64,000 nucleotides of DNA from Chara braunii. Its lineage: Eukaryota > Streptophyta > Charophyceae > Charales > Characeae. The notes beneath the pieces are model-generated. The model made no database searches, was not told where the DNA came from, and saw only the letters and a list, made by a program, of their open reading frames with translations. Shown piece after piece: positions 33,004-43,774 of this stretch (position 1 is the first letter of the stretch; every line of letters starts with the position of its first letter). Both the position numbers and the translations under genes were made by a program. The DNA is taken from the NCBI GenBank assembly GCA_003427395.1, contig BFEA01000119.1, forward strand, positions 802,522 to 866,521. The letters are read 5' to 3'.

Positions 33004-33200
33004 ATAGCATAGGGTGGGTGAAAAAAGGGGAAAGACTTGAAACAGGGGAAAAGTGGTTAAGAAGGATGTAGGGTAGGTGAAATGGGGGAAAGAGGGTACA
33101 AAGGATTAAGAAGGGTGTTGGGTAGGTGAAAAGGGGGAAAGAGGGTAAAAGTGATCAAGGAGGGTGTAGGGTAGGTGAAAAGGGAGAAAGAGGGTAATGT
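33004..33200. repeat. Purine-rich tandem repeat, ~48-bp unit
   Basis: Four or so units share GGGTAGGTGAAA, GGGGAAAGAGGGTA and AAGAAGGGTGT. It has no coding role. From 33201 to 34600 I see no gene or known element; GT-rich patches occur near 33307-33370. Confidence 0.8.
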
Positions 33201-34640
33201 AATGACCTCACCGAAGACGGACTGAGACACAGCTGATTTGTGAGTTTTGCTCATGGACTGAATGCCTTGCTGAGTTTCCCGCTTGCCACTGAGTTCTCTA
33301 AGTCAGTGTGTGTGCATGCTTGCTGGTCTGCATGTCTGTCTGAGTGCCTGTCTGCCTGAGTGTGTGTGTGACCCGGAACTTGAGAGAGGCGACAGTGACA
33401 GGCACTCACACCTGGAATCTGATTCAAGGGAGACACTTGGCGACTTAAGGGCTTCCCTCAAGTAGGCGAACTTGAGGGACAGCGGCCATTCAGCATCCAC
33501 AGACTGCAAGTTGCGACTTTGTTCTTCAGCATCAGCGGGGGACCCGGCGCTGCACTTGGGTATTGGAGTCAGACCCTCCTAGGAGATAGGACACTCGTGT
33601 AGGGGTAGAGTGACAGGGGTCAGGAGGATCATATGAGAGGGGGGTGAGTACTATTCGTCTTGAAGCTCAGGCCACTCAGGTAAGTGTTGTGCACCTACGG
33701 GACGCCCATGTATGTGTGCATGGTATTGATTGTCATGTTGGGGTTATTCCTGGTTTCTTTCCTACTCCTCTGTGGTCTTGATTGTGTGATTCAATGTGTG
33801 AACTACTTACTCACCTGATGGATGGACAAATGAAGTATCTTGATTTGAATGCCTCTACAGTGCTTTGTCTTTTCATCTTTGAACGGCTGTAGTCTGTAGG
33901 TTCTGCCAGAAGTTGAAATTCGTTTTTCAGTACAGTAGAGGCAGAAATTGAGTCCATGTGGGACTCCTCTTGGTTGGGACCAGGTCACGACCTACGTGGG
34001 ACCCCCAGTGTGACCCGGCCCAAGTAAGAAGGGCCCCTTGGACCCAAATTGGGGAGATATTGGTTCATGCTCTTCCTGACCGAGATCCGAAGTTTATTCT
34101 TTTTGGTTAGGATACCCACTGCCGAGGGGATCTCTGCGGAGAAGCACCGTGCGTGGCTTGACTCACACCTTGTACACCAGTCAATTCTCCATTGTTGCAT
34201 ATAGTCACTCGTTGTCTGATTTGCTGTACTGTCACGGAACTGGTCAGACTGGACTCGAGGGGATCTCGTATGCAGTCTGATCAGACTGAGTCGCTGGATC
34301 ATACCTCATGCGAAATTGCTTTTTTATTTTTTGCTGCTCTGTTGAGCTTTTCGGTTTGTTTCTTTTCTCGAGTTCATATTTTGATGCCCGTAGAGACTCG
34401 TGGACAAAAGGACGAGAGAGAGAGAAGAGAGAGTGAGAGCACCCGTCTTGAGGGACTTGCGGAAATGGGCGATGTAAAGCTTTCTGTGGCCTTAAACCAT
34501 CAGTACACGCCCTCAGCTTTGCAGCAAAATAACTCGCCGCAAGAAGTAAAAGGCGGGCTCGGGGCAGGGTCGGAGCGTCAGAAGGTTTTCAAATTTTTGG
34601 GCCCATCTCAAATCCGTAAGTCCCAAAAAACAAAACAAGC

Positions 34641-34990
34641 TTTGGCCGTGATTGCGGTTGGATACACTTTTTGGAGTACTCGTGCGAGTTTGCCCTCAGT
34701 GAGGGCTCTTCAGCAGAACGTAGAACACGGGGAGCAGGACTGTCGGACTCTCGAAAAAACGATGCCTTTGGCCATGATTGGAGTTGGATACACTTTTTGG
34801 AGTACTCGTGCAAGTTTGCCCTCAGTAAGGGCACTTCAGTAGAATGTACAACACGGGGAGCAGGACTGTCGGACTCTCAAAAAAAGAACAAAAAAAAAAA
34901 AGGCCAACAAGGCTTTGGCCGTGAAAGAGGTTGGATGCATTTCAACGTCACTAGTGTGAGTATGCCCTCAGCGAGGGCGTTTTGAGCAAG
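34641..34990. repeat. Tandem repeat, ~126-bp unit, three copies
   Basis: Units start TTTGGCCGTGATTG at 34641, TTTGGCCATGATTG at 34767 and TTTGGCCGTGAAAG at 34914. The first two are closely similar; the third is diverged, and an A-rich insertion lies before it. Open frames across the repeats are by-products of the repeat. Confidence 0.75.
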
Positions 34991-35339
34991 AGGCAAATGC
35001 GCTGCCTTGCTGGCAGGGCCAGGAAGAGAAAAACAAAATGAGAAAAAAAGGAAAAACAGCAACGTTTCCCTCTCCCCGTAATAGTGGTCAGATGCATTCA
35101 GGAAAGTGATCATTTGCGTATGGCCTCCATGATGTCCTTCCACGACATCACTGCTCTCTGGCATGTTTGTTCCTTAAACTTCCTTTCTTTTCTTTTTTTT
35201 TCTTTTTTTCTTTCAGGCAGACCGCCGGCACTAGTGCTAGTTTCGAAATTCCCACTGCTGGTACCCTCACTTAGAAGGCTCGGAAAATAGTGGCGCGTAG
35301 TGGGCAGGTAGGTTCGGGATTTTAGGTGCGGGTGTACTG

Positions 35340-36331
35340 GTGGTTTAAAGGCCCAACTGGATGCAGCCATAGAAGAGGATAAACCATTGTTCCAAACTCT
35401 CTACGACAAGGCACTGGCGAGGGAAGAGAAAGCCGAGGAGGAGACGCGGAAAACCGTTGTTGCAGACCATGAGGCTGTCTTCAAGACAGTCCCCTCCTTG
35501 CCCGACACTGAGATCAAGAAGGAGCTAGTCGCATATGTACGTGCTCTCACAGACTGCTACTTACAGTGATGTCCCTGTTCAGATCACGAAACTTTCTGTT
35601 GAGATAAGTGAATTGCGGGCAGAAATGGCAGAAATGGCCAAAGAGCACAATGATCAGATGCGGCAGATAGCAAATCTGCATTCGGACCAGATTCCTAATC
35701 CTCTTCCTCTACCTTCCGCCTTCAATGCTGCAAAGCAATCCGTCCTCGCTCTGAGGCCCATACCTCTACTCCTCCTCAGAGTGTGGTTCCATCGGGACCT
35801 GCAGTAGGTGCAGACCCCGCTGCCGGTACAACAAGTGACGGCGCAGGGAATTCTGCAACTCCTGCAGCCTCGAGTTCAGATACAACAATTGTTGGTGCCG
35901 GCCATAGCAGTCCCGATGTGGACAGAAAGGCGGTTCCGATACCGTCCAAGTACATCGACAAGGAAGACGTAGCGTCCTGGATCAGCTCTATGAGAGCCTA
36001 CTTCGAGGTGCTGGGAACTCAACCATTGGGCCAGTCCTTGATCATGGGGACCAACGTCGAACCCGCCGTAGGAGGCTTCTTAGAAGTCCAAGCTACGCAG
36101 GCCGGGTACACCAAGATCAATATGACGCAGTGGCTCAAAGCCACACCAATAACCACACTTGAGGAGATCCTTATCAAACAGTTCAAGGATCCACATGCCG
36201 TTGCAAGAACGAGGAAGAGACTTGGTGAGCTCAAGCGCAGCAAATGGACGGGCACCATGCATACTCTGCAGTTGTTTGTCAACAAACTTTTTGCGACACC
36301 CAGACTGGAAAAGACTGCACAATCGTGCTAG
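35340..36331 (+). pseudogene. Gag of gypsy element H
   Basis: A charged helical N-terminus (EEKAEEETRKTVVADHEAVF) and a coiled-coil stretch (ELRAEMAEMAKEHNDQM) precede a linker and a capsid-like part at 35940-36331 (IDKEDVASWISSMRAYFEVL, WLKATPITTLEEILIKQF). These match the retrotransposon gag layout. Frameshifts separate the parts and a stop follows at 36329. I did not find a convincing 5' LTR or primer-binding site upstream, so the left end of the element is undefined. Confidence 0.7.
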
Positions 36332-36426
36332 GATGTTGTGAAAGGTACGGTTCCGACTAACTACACATATCGCCTAGGCAAAGAGCTTAGTAGTTACACT
36401 GACTGACTTTCTGTCATGGAGGATGT

Positions 36427-36566
36427 GGTCAGCCTTGAGGCACAAGACCTCGTTACCACAACGGGCAGCAAAAAGCCTATTGGCGGCAGGCGGTTCGGTC
36501 AGCCTTGAGGCACAAGACCTCATTACCGCTACAGACAGCAAAAAGCCTATTGGCGGCAGGTGGTTC
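36427..36566 (+). repeat. 70-bp tandem duplication in gag of element H
   Basis: The block GGTCAGCCTTGAGGCACAAG through GGCGGCAGGYGGTTC is repeated with a 70-bp period (36427 and 36497). Seventy is not a multiple of three, so it shifts the reading frame of gag. Confidence 0.85.
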
Positions 36567-37300
36567 AAAGGCAGCAACTGCTTTGCTGTGCATGACCTGT
36601 TGCAGGCTGATGAGGAGGCCTATGCAGACGACCCCACTCTTGGTGACGACCAAGAACAGGACCCTGACACGGCCTGTTCCTCTTCAGCCCATGACTCTGG
36701 CGTAAATAACGAAGACGAAAAATTAAATGCCTTCAGAAAGTCTGCCAATGTAAAGGGACCAAACCGGAATTCAAGCAAGATCTATGTCCAACTTCCCAAG
36801 GGAGTCAGAATCCCAGCGAAACCGAAGGATGCAACCACCAAACCTTGGGTTGACCTCCGGATCACTGAAAATTATTGGACTATTAGGCTCAAGAAAGGGT
36901 TATGCCTGCATTGTCAGAAACCAAGCCACAAAGTACAAGATTGTTATAGGCTGCAGGGAAACCAAAATCGACATCACCATCCTCTACGGCAAGGGAGACT
37001 GAACCTGATGCGTAGCAGCAGTCCTCTCTTGAAGCCCCATCGTTAGCTGATTCGAAAGCTGAAGTTTGTCATGCTTTGTATGCTGAGCCTTGGGAGGAGT
37101 TTGAGACGGTCCACTTTCACTATCACCTGGAGCATTGGGCTGAGATGAAACATCAGCGTGCTCAAGGGACATCGAAGTTAATCTTCTTCAGACTTGTCAT
37201 AAACCACCTCTATCTTCGTGTTTCATTGATTGTGGTGCTACGACTAATTTCATGTCACCGCACGGGATACGCAAAGTCGGCTAGGGGATGAAGCAAGTGG
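36567..37300 (+). pseudogene. Zinc knuckle and protease start of element H
   Basis: A frame through 37046 carries CLHCQKPSHKVQDC at 36903-36944, a CCHC zinc knuckle that binds RNA in gag. After a shift, FIDCGATTNFMSP near 37221-37260 is the retropepsin active site (D-C-G in place of D-S-G). Stops follow soon after, at about 37290. The region to 37800 continues in broken frames. Confidence 0.75.
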
Positions 37301-37789
37301 CTTTGCAGAACCCTTGCCGGACTAGGCAAGAAAGAGGTGGTCTCATCGACGCATGCAGTCAAAGACGTGCGCACTACCTTTGACAAGGACAAGACAGTCA
37401 CCCACGCATTGAACTTCTATGTCCTTGATAAGCGTCCCTTCGACGCAAACCTTGGCTTGGGATGACTGCAGTCCCAATGCGAATGGAACCCGTGGAAGGA
37501 GCCACTTCTCATGGTCATGATGCTCAAGGGAACGAGTTTCCCATCCTCTTGGATGAGAAGCACGAGTCCCAACGACTTTTCTCAATGCCATGCAGTTCTA
37601 CAAGAAGTGGCGCAAACATAAAGAGGATAAACAATTGTATGTTGCCTTCGTTCGCCCTACTCATGTGCCTACTACTTTTGCGGCTGGTACTAGTACTACT
37701 TTATCTAATGAATGTATTTCTAGCACTTCTCTACCTACCCCTAGTCCAAATGACTGTACTTCGGTTGCCTCAATTCGTAATCTGCGACC

Positions 37790-38400
37790 TGATTTAGGTG
37801 ATCCCTTTGTTGATCCTTTACCCCCACCGTTCCCAACCAGCATTGAAAACCTACTCTATCGATTCTTGGAAGTTCTGGCTGAACCACGTGGAGTTCCCAC
37901 GCGATCGGTCTGACGCACGATCGAGTTGGTCAAAGATGTTGTTCCTCCAAAGGGTTGTGTACACTGAACGGGATCCGGCAAGTTGGAAGAACTCTGAAAA
38001 CCAATCGATGAGATGATCGACAAGGGATGGATTAAGCCTAGTGAATCTGAATTTGGTGCACCTGTTTTGTTTGTCCCAAAGAAAGCAAGCAAACTCCGCA
38101 TGTGTATTCATTATCACGGTCTAAACTGCATCACAAGAAAAAATGCATACCCATTGCCACGAATAGATAACTTGCCTGATGTTGCAGGCGGGTGCAAGGT
38201 CGTCTTTGAGATCGACATCAAGTCTGGATACCACCAGATTGAAGTCGAACCCGCAAATCAGCACAAAACTGCTTTGAAGAGATGTGATGGGGTTTACGAA
38301 TTTACCGTAAGGCCCTTCTGTCTCACGAATGCACCGGCCACCTTTCAAAGCCTTGTGGAAAAAAGTCCTCCACGGACAGATTGGTTGGTTTGTGGTGGTG
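37790..38400 (+). pseudogene. Reverse transcriptase N-terminal half of element H
   Basis: After VDPLPPPFPTSIENLLYRF, the linker before RT, the frame at 38013-38405 reads [43 protein letters not shown] and [11 protein letters not shown]. One extra A near 38360 shifts the frame, after which it continues VLHGQIGWFVVV. The gene is then cut at 38400 by the LTR of a nested chromovirus; the YLDD box lies beyond it at 49678. Confidence 0.85.
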
Positions 38401-38686
38401 TGTAGCGGAACCAGAGCCCCTTGGCCTGTTCTCGCAGGCCTGTCTTGTATTCGGGGCACTCCAGTCCAGGCCGGTACCTCTGTCGGTACCAGCCAGTCCA
38501 GTCCAGTCCCGTCAGTCCGCTGGGGTATACCCCAGCTGTTGTCTGTTTTCTGTCTCATTCTGCATTCGCACAGTTTGGAGTATGTGCGTTGGAGTCTGGC
38601 GTGGGAGCTGCGCTGTGCCATCTCGCTCCCCCTTCTTCCTCCATCTCCATCTTTGGCGGAGCACAACACCTGGTGGGTCCGCCACA
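38401..38686 (+). repeat. 5' LTR of chromovirus C
   Basis: 286 bp, starting TGTAGCGGAACC and ending GGGTCCGCCACA. It matches 49371-49674 apart from about 22 substitutions, an 18-bp difference near the left end and a small indel near the right end (counted by eye). Confidence 0.9.
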
Positions 38687-38687
38687 C

Positions 38688-38705
38688 TGGTATCAAAGCG
38701 GGAAC
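38688..38705 (+). promoter_or_regulatory. Primer-binding site of chromovirus C
   Basis: TGGTATCAAAGCGGGAAC follows the LTR after one base. It fits the TGGTATCAGAGC pattern for an initiator Met-tRNA primer, with one change in the first 12 bases. Confidence 0.8.
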
Positions 38706-38981
38706 GTTCCCCGCTCCCACCCGCCACCCCGTACAGCTGGGAAAACAGCAAAACCCGATAGGTGGGTTTTTGGCTGTTTTCAGGCCTTTTTTCGACGAAA
38801 AAAAAAAAAAAAAAAAAAAGCTGCAGCAGGAAGTGACACATGGCAAAAAAAACACATGCCATCACGAGCACGTGCGCGCAAGCGCCAAGGCCAAGGCTGC
38901 TGCAGGCGCGCGCGCGCCACGCGCCTACGCTGCCCCGCCCTGTCCCGCTCCCGGATTTATGTTATCAAGATCCGGGATCTT

Positions 38982-39048
38982 GCTGCCGCCGGGGTTTGAA
39001 CCCAGGCACCTGCTGGGCTTGCGCGTGCGTGAGCTACTAGCATAGCAC
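38982..39048 (-). repeat. tRNA-like SINE fragment in chromovirus leader
   Basis: On the minus strand the B box GGTTCAAACCCC (about 38991-39002) sits in a T-arm whose 5-bp stem (CTGGG/CCCGG) pairs, and TAGTAGCTCACGC resembles an A box. Four bases at the ends can pair (TGCT/AGCA). The anticodon region is too short, so it is a tRNA-derived fragment and not a gene. An assembly gap starts 42 bp to the right. Confidence 0.5.
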
Positions 39049-39228
39049 ACTTGCGATACTGCATGCATGGATCTGTAGCGTGGCACGCTNNNNNNNNNNN
39101 NNNNNNNNNNNNNNNNNNNNNNNNNNNNNNNNNNNNNNNNNNNNNNNNNNNNNNNNNNNNNNNNNNNNNNNNNNNNNNNNNNNNNNNNNNNNNNNNNNNN
39201 NNNNNNNNNNNNNNNNNNNNNNNNNNNN

Positions 39229-40184
39229 CCCCCCCGTGGCTGCTGCTGCCTGCGCACGTGGCCATCTGCAGTGCCACGTGGCAACTTGCTGTTTGAACTG
39301 AAGACCCCCCTGCTAAGGGGGCTGCTATACACTGGTGAGGGTCTGCTCACACAGCATACCCTAGATCTGCAGATCTGCAGTACTGTTGCTAGGGGCTGAT
39401 CAAGATCTCACTCCAGCTGGCTTGCTGCCACGAAGGCCAAGACCCTCCTGGTCTTGGTATACCTTGTGCCCTTGGAGACACCAAGGGCCAGGTATCACTT
39501 CCCTCTCCCCTCCCCACTAATCCCTTCTCTACCTCCTCTCTCTCCTCTTCCCACCCGACCTTTCTCCCACCACCCCACTATTCTCCTCTATTTTATTCAT
39601 TTATTTCTTTTCTTTCCCCTCTTTTCTCTCTGCTTCTTGATCCCTCTCCACCTTTCCCATTCCTCTCTCTCCCATTCTCTCCCCCAACAACCCCATCACT
39701 TCCCCCATCTCTCCCTTCACCCTCTCTCTCCCACCTATTTCTCTTTTTTCTCCTTCACTTTTTCATTCCCCTTCCCCCGCACTTCAAATTTTTTTTTTTT
39801 TTTTTTTTTTTCTTTCTCTTTGATTTAAATCTCTCCTTTTCTCCCAAAGTTTGAATTATCTTATTGCCCCTCCTCTCATTTTCTGATTTATTTTCTTTTT
39901 CTTTTTATTTATTCTGAAAATTCGAGTTTCTTTGCAGCATCCTTAAATCTGATTAGGAGTTCATTCTTGCTTCCGGCATTCATTTTGACCCCGTGGGGGT
40001 AACGAATTGCTGCCGAAATTTTCCCCTTTTACTTAGTCTTTCTTCTTGACGGCACACTTCGACCCCATGGGGGTAGTGAAATGTTGCCGAATTTTTTGAA
40101 AAATCCAATGCTTCAATTCTCGTCACCTCCTCTACTTATTTCTTTATTTATTTCTTTATCTATTTATTTAGTATTTCTTCATTT
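39229..40184 (+). other. Chromovirus leader, pyrimidine-rich with short repeats
   Basis: This leader has no gene. About 39490-39960 is an almost pure pyrimidine stretch with a T run at 39788-39811. Two copies of a block with GACCCCRTGGGGGTA and TGCCGAA lie near 39988 and 40058; a third, diverged copy lies at 41290-41325, beyond the solo LTR. Confidence 0.6.
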
Positions 40185-41214
40185 TGTGAGGATTGAGCCC
40201 TCAAAGGGGCCTTGCTGTGATGTACATGTTTTGGGCTAAGGCCCCCAGCAAGCCTCGTGCCCACCCTAAGTGAAGGCGGGCCAGCAAATCAACGAGAGCC
40301 CTTTGTTCAAACAGTTCACGAAGTGGGGTCCATACAGTTGCCGCACGCCAATTGGTTGGAGTGCACCGAGTATCGGATCTCTGCACATGCAGAAATCCCA
40401 GGGCCCCAGAATTGGTTAGGCCTTGGGCACATAAACGTGAGGCCGACAATGCATGCTGGATATAGAGGCCGAAAATGCCAATGGGAAACCGGGCCACTAT
40501 TTGAATCTGGCCGCAGGCCTTGATGAAAGAGGCGCAACTGCATCTCCTGGGCCCCAACCGCATTGGGCCTGGGTACAGGAACTGGGGCCCAGGCACAGGC
40601 TCAAGGGAGCCCACACGCAACACTAGCATATAGGCGGGGAGGGCGAGTGGGTAGGGATCTTGGCCATTGCGAGCAAGGCCGGCACGTTGTTGCATTGCGA
40701 GTGTGCCTGCGCTGCGCTAGGCTGAGGGAGGGCAGGCTGGCGCTAAGCGGTAGAGCGCAGCCTCGGCGCAGGGCGCTGGCGGCCATAGCCGGGCTGCCTG
40801 TGGGCACAGAGAAGGTGAAGGGCGAAGGTGGTTCTTCGGAGGTGAAGGGCGCTATGTGGGATAGAGTGAGGGTGAAGAGAGGGATGTACCTGGTGGAGAG
40901 GAGGTCGGGATTGGTGTTGACATCATCACTCGCTGGTTGTCAAGTTGTCTGGTTGCTTCCATGCTGTAGTTGTAGTGATAGGTTGTAGAGTAGGTAGGGT
41001 GCCTAGCGCCATTCAAGAAAGAGAGCTACATTGGATTATGTTGTTGGTGTTGCCCGATTGGGCTTGGACATTGACTCACGATTCTTCTGTATCGTTCTCA
41101 AATGGATGGTTACTCGGTTCGATTGTGCTATCTGTTCTTGCTTTGACTACTTGGATGTCAGTGTGATTATGCAATGTGGATTTTTGTGCTTCGTCCACAT
41201 TCATGTTCCTTGCA
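40185..41214 (+). repeat. Solo LTR (family C) in chromovirus leader
   Basis: 1030 bp, starting TGTGAGGATTGAGCCC and ending TTCCTTGCA, with ATTT on both sides (40181-40184 and 41215-41218). It shares its ends and the CCCTAAGTGAAGGCGGGCC motif with the LTRs at 3724 and 6279. No internal sequence follows, so it is a solo LTR that inserted after the chromovirus. Confidence 0.7.
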
Positions 41215-41742
41215 ATTTATTTTTTGAAATTTTTTAATTTGCGGCATTTCGAAACTTAGTGTGCTTATCCTTGTCTCTCCTCTCCCTTGGCACATTCTTG
41301 ACCCCATGGGGGGTAGGAAAATGATGGCGAAAATTCCAAAAAAATAAATATTATTTTTCTCTTTACGTCTTGTTAACTTATTTCTTTACTTTTTTTTTTT
41401 TTTTTTTTTTTTTCCTCGAAATTTCACTGTTTATTTATTTTCCTCCCGCCTCCCCCCCGAGGCTTGCTATTTTATTTTCTTGATTAGGTCACCGGTACCC
41501 TACCCTAACCACTCAAAGTTCGGCTAGGGTTTTCTTAGGGTTTTTATAGGGTTTAGGGTTCTTCAAAGCCCCTTACTTTGCCGTTTTATTCGGGCATCCT
41601 GGACCCGAAGCACCCCTCCCCCTTTAACGGCGCCGCTCTGGCCTTGCTAGCGCCGTCCGCCGTTTTCTACCGCGGAACCCCCCTACGCCCTTCGCTCACG
41701 CGGACCTCCTCTGGCCCCCTTTAGTCCGGCCCGTCACCTCCC
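41215..41742 (+). other. Rest of chromovirus leader with telo-box motifs
   Basis: Between the solo LTR and the gag start there is a T run (41390-41413) and a cluster of AGGGTTT and TTTAGGGTT motifs at about 41524-41560. In plants such telo-boxes occur in promoters and 5' UTRs of growth-related genes. Their function here is unknown. Confidence 0.5.
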
Positions 41743-43774
41743 CATGGCCGACGGTGTGTCACACGTCATCGACGAGGCGACGACCACGGCACCGGGCTCC
41801 ACACCCGTGCCGGCGGACCAGCGCCATCAGCCCCATGGGGATCTGCACACCCTCCTCATTTCCCTCCTTGCGCCCTTACAGGCGTAAATGGCGATTATTA
41901 CCGATGGTCTGCGGGAACTCCAAGACGTCGGCTGTCCTTCCTCTCCTCACTCTCTCTCTTCTCCTGGCTCCCAGTTTGGGTCCCCTGTCCTCTGACGTGG
42001 TGGCCACAACGGAGCTTCCTCCTCTGCCGCCCCCGACCCGGCAATCCTGGTGACCGTCCACCGCTCCTAGCATGACGGCCGTCACGGGCCAAGGCCCGCC
42101 CTCAGTCTACGAGCGCACCCGCACAGATTCTGGTCACTACGGCCACGGGACCACAACCCGCTACCATGGTCTCAACTTTTTCGGGTGCCTCGCTTCTCCC
42201 TCCCTTTCGCCCGACCGCAGCGCCACCTGGCTCTTCCCCTCGTTGGATGCCCCGCGCCGCTCGTGTGTCCACTTCCCCCACTCTTCCTCCTGCCACTCCT
42301 CGCTCGATCTACGTCCAACGTCTCGAGAACGAGCTTGCCCAGACCCGGGCCGATCTCGCCCTCTTACGCCTTCAACCACCCCCACCTCACAGGTGGCCAC
42401 GCCTTCAGGCGCACCCCCTTCTTCCTCTACCCTTCCTTCCATGCAGGCTCGCTTCCCTCGCTCTGCACCCTATCCAACCCCATCCTACCTTTTTCCTATT
42501 CCCGCGGTTGTTGCGACCTCTTCTACCGCAGCTCCCTCGTAGCCTGTTGTTGGTGCCCCCGCCGCTCCCCCATGCGGCCCGGGGACACAGTCAGCTGCGC
42601 CCCTTTCTCAAGGACCTACGCTGACTTACTCAGCCGTGGAACAGGCCTCTACTCCTCGATCCCCTCGCCGCCAAAACGATGGCGTACCACTCGTCTGCTT
42701 GACGAACATTGCCTTGTATGACGGTACTGGCATACGCGTGTCTCGGTGGCTACAGTCAGCCACCCGCACCCTCCAGCTCATGGGCGCCCCACTCGACACG
42801 TGGGTGGGTCACCTGTCCACGCGCCTACGTGGCGGTCCTTTTGACGCCTGGGAGGATTTCTACGCTTACTCCCCTCATGAGGGTCGGACTCCTAACTTTA
42901 TGATTTCCGGGCGTTTCTCGAGGATCGCTTCGGAGCCCGATATGATGTGACTGACGCCTTCGAGCATGTCGTCACTACACGCTGGTCCGACTTTGGTGGC
43001 GCTGCCGGCCTGGATCGCCACATCTAGGTCTTTCAGGACGCCCGCCTCATTTGTGACGTGGCGTTCCTCCCTGAGGCTGCCCTTATCGATCGTTTCTTGG
43101 CCAGCCTTCGGCTCGAGTACCGCTTCGAGTTATGGCGGTACGAGTTCACATCGGCCCCACATGCTTACGAGGCCGCCAGGGACCATCAGCGGATGCGGGC
43201 TCGTCTTCAACCCACTTCCTCCTCCACCCTGTGTACTGGTTACACACCCTCCTCTCACGACACTTCCCAGTGCGGGTCCCCTTTCCGCGGGCGTCCCCGC
43301 CGTTCCGCGCATCAGGGCCGCCACTTCTCGCGCGGCTTCAGTGCGCTCGAGAATGGTGAGCAGCACGCTGTTGCCCTGCTACCGCCTGAGGGTGACCATA
43401 GCGACGACCTCGACCTCGACGAGGCCGTCCACTACCACCTGGAGGACACTACTCTCCCTATGGTCGAGCGCCTCCAGCTCATCCTCTCCGCCCTCTCTCG
43501 GGCACGTAGCCGCCCCGGTCACTCGGGCGCGTTGCCCCCCGAGGTCCCTCAGCAGGACCTCCCTCAGGGCTTTGTCCCTCCTCGCGGTGTCCTTTCCGCT
43601 GAGGAGCGCGTGGCTATTTTGGGCCGGCGTGGGTGCTTGCGCTGCCGCCAGGACAGTCATACCTCCTCGCGGTGCCCTTACACTGCCGCCCTTGACCGCC
43701 ACTACGTTGATCTTTCCCGCCAGCGTTGTGCTCAGTCCCTCCTCGGCGCCTCGAATCCCTGTGGCGCCTCTTAG
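41743..43774 (+). pseudogene. Gag of chromovirus C
   Basis: The first Met at 41743 opens MADGVSHVIDEATTTAPG, with stops within 50 codons. A capsid-like part lies in shifted frames at 42636-42950 (YDGTGIRVSRWLQSATRTLQ, FDAWEDFYAYS) and 43058-43774 (AALIDRFLASLRLEYRFELW). The zinc knuckle CLRCRQDSHTSSRC is at about 43636-43677. Several stops are CAA, CAG or CGA changed to a stop (near 41885, 41992, 42540 and 43027). Most of the gag layout is present, but the frame is broken in at least three places. Confidence 0.75.

Noticed and set aside
38982-39048. Functional tRNA gene
   Set aside because: The T-arm pairs, but the length is too short and no anticodon arm can be drawn.
41499-41560. Internal telomere array
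   Set aside because: Only a few scattered TTTAGGG-type motifs occur, not a tandem array; telo-boxes fit better.
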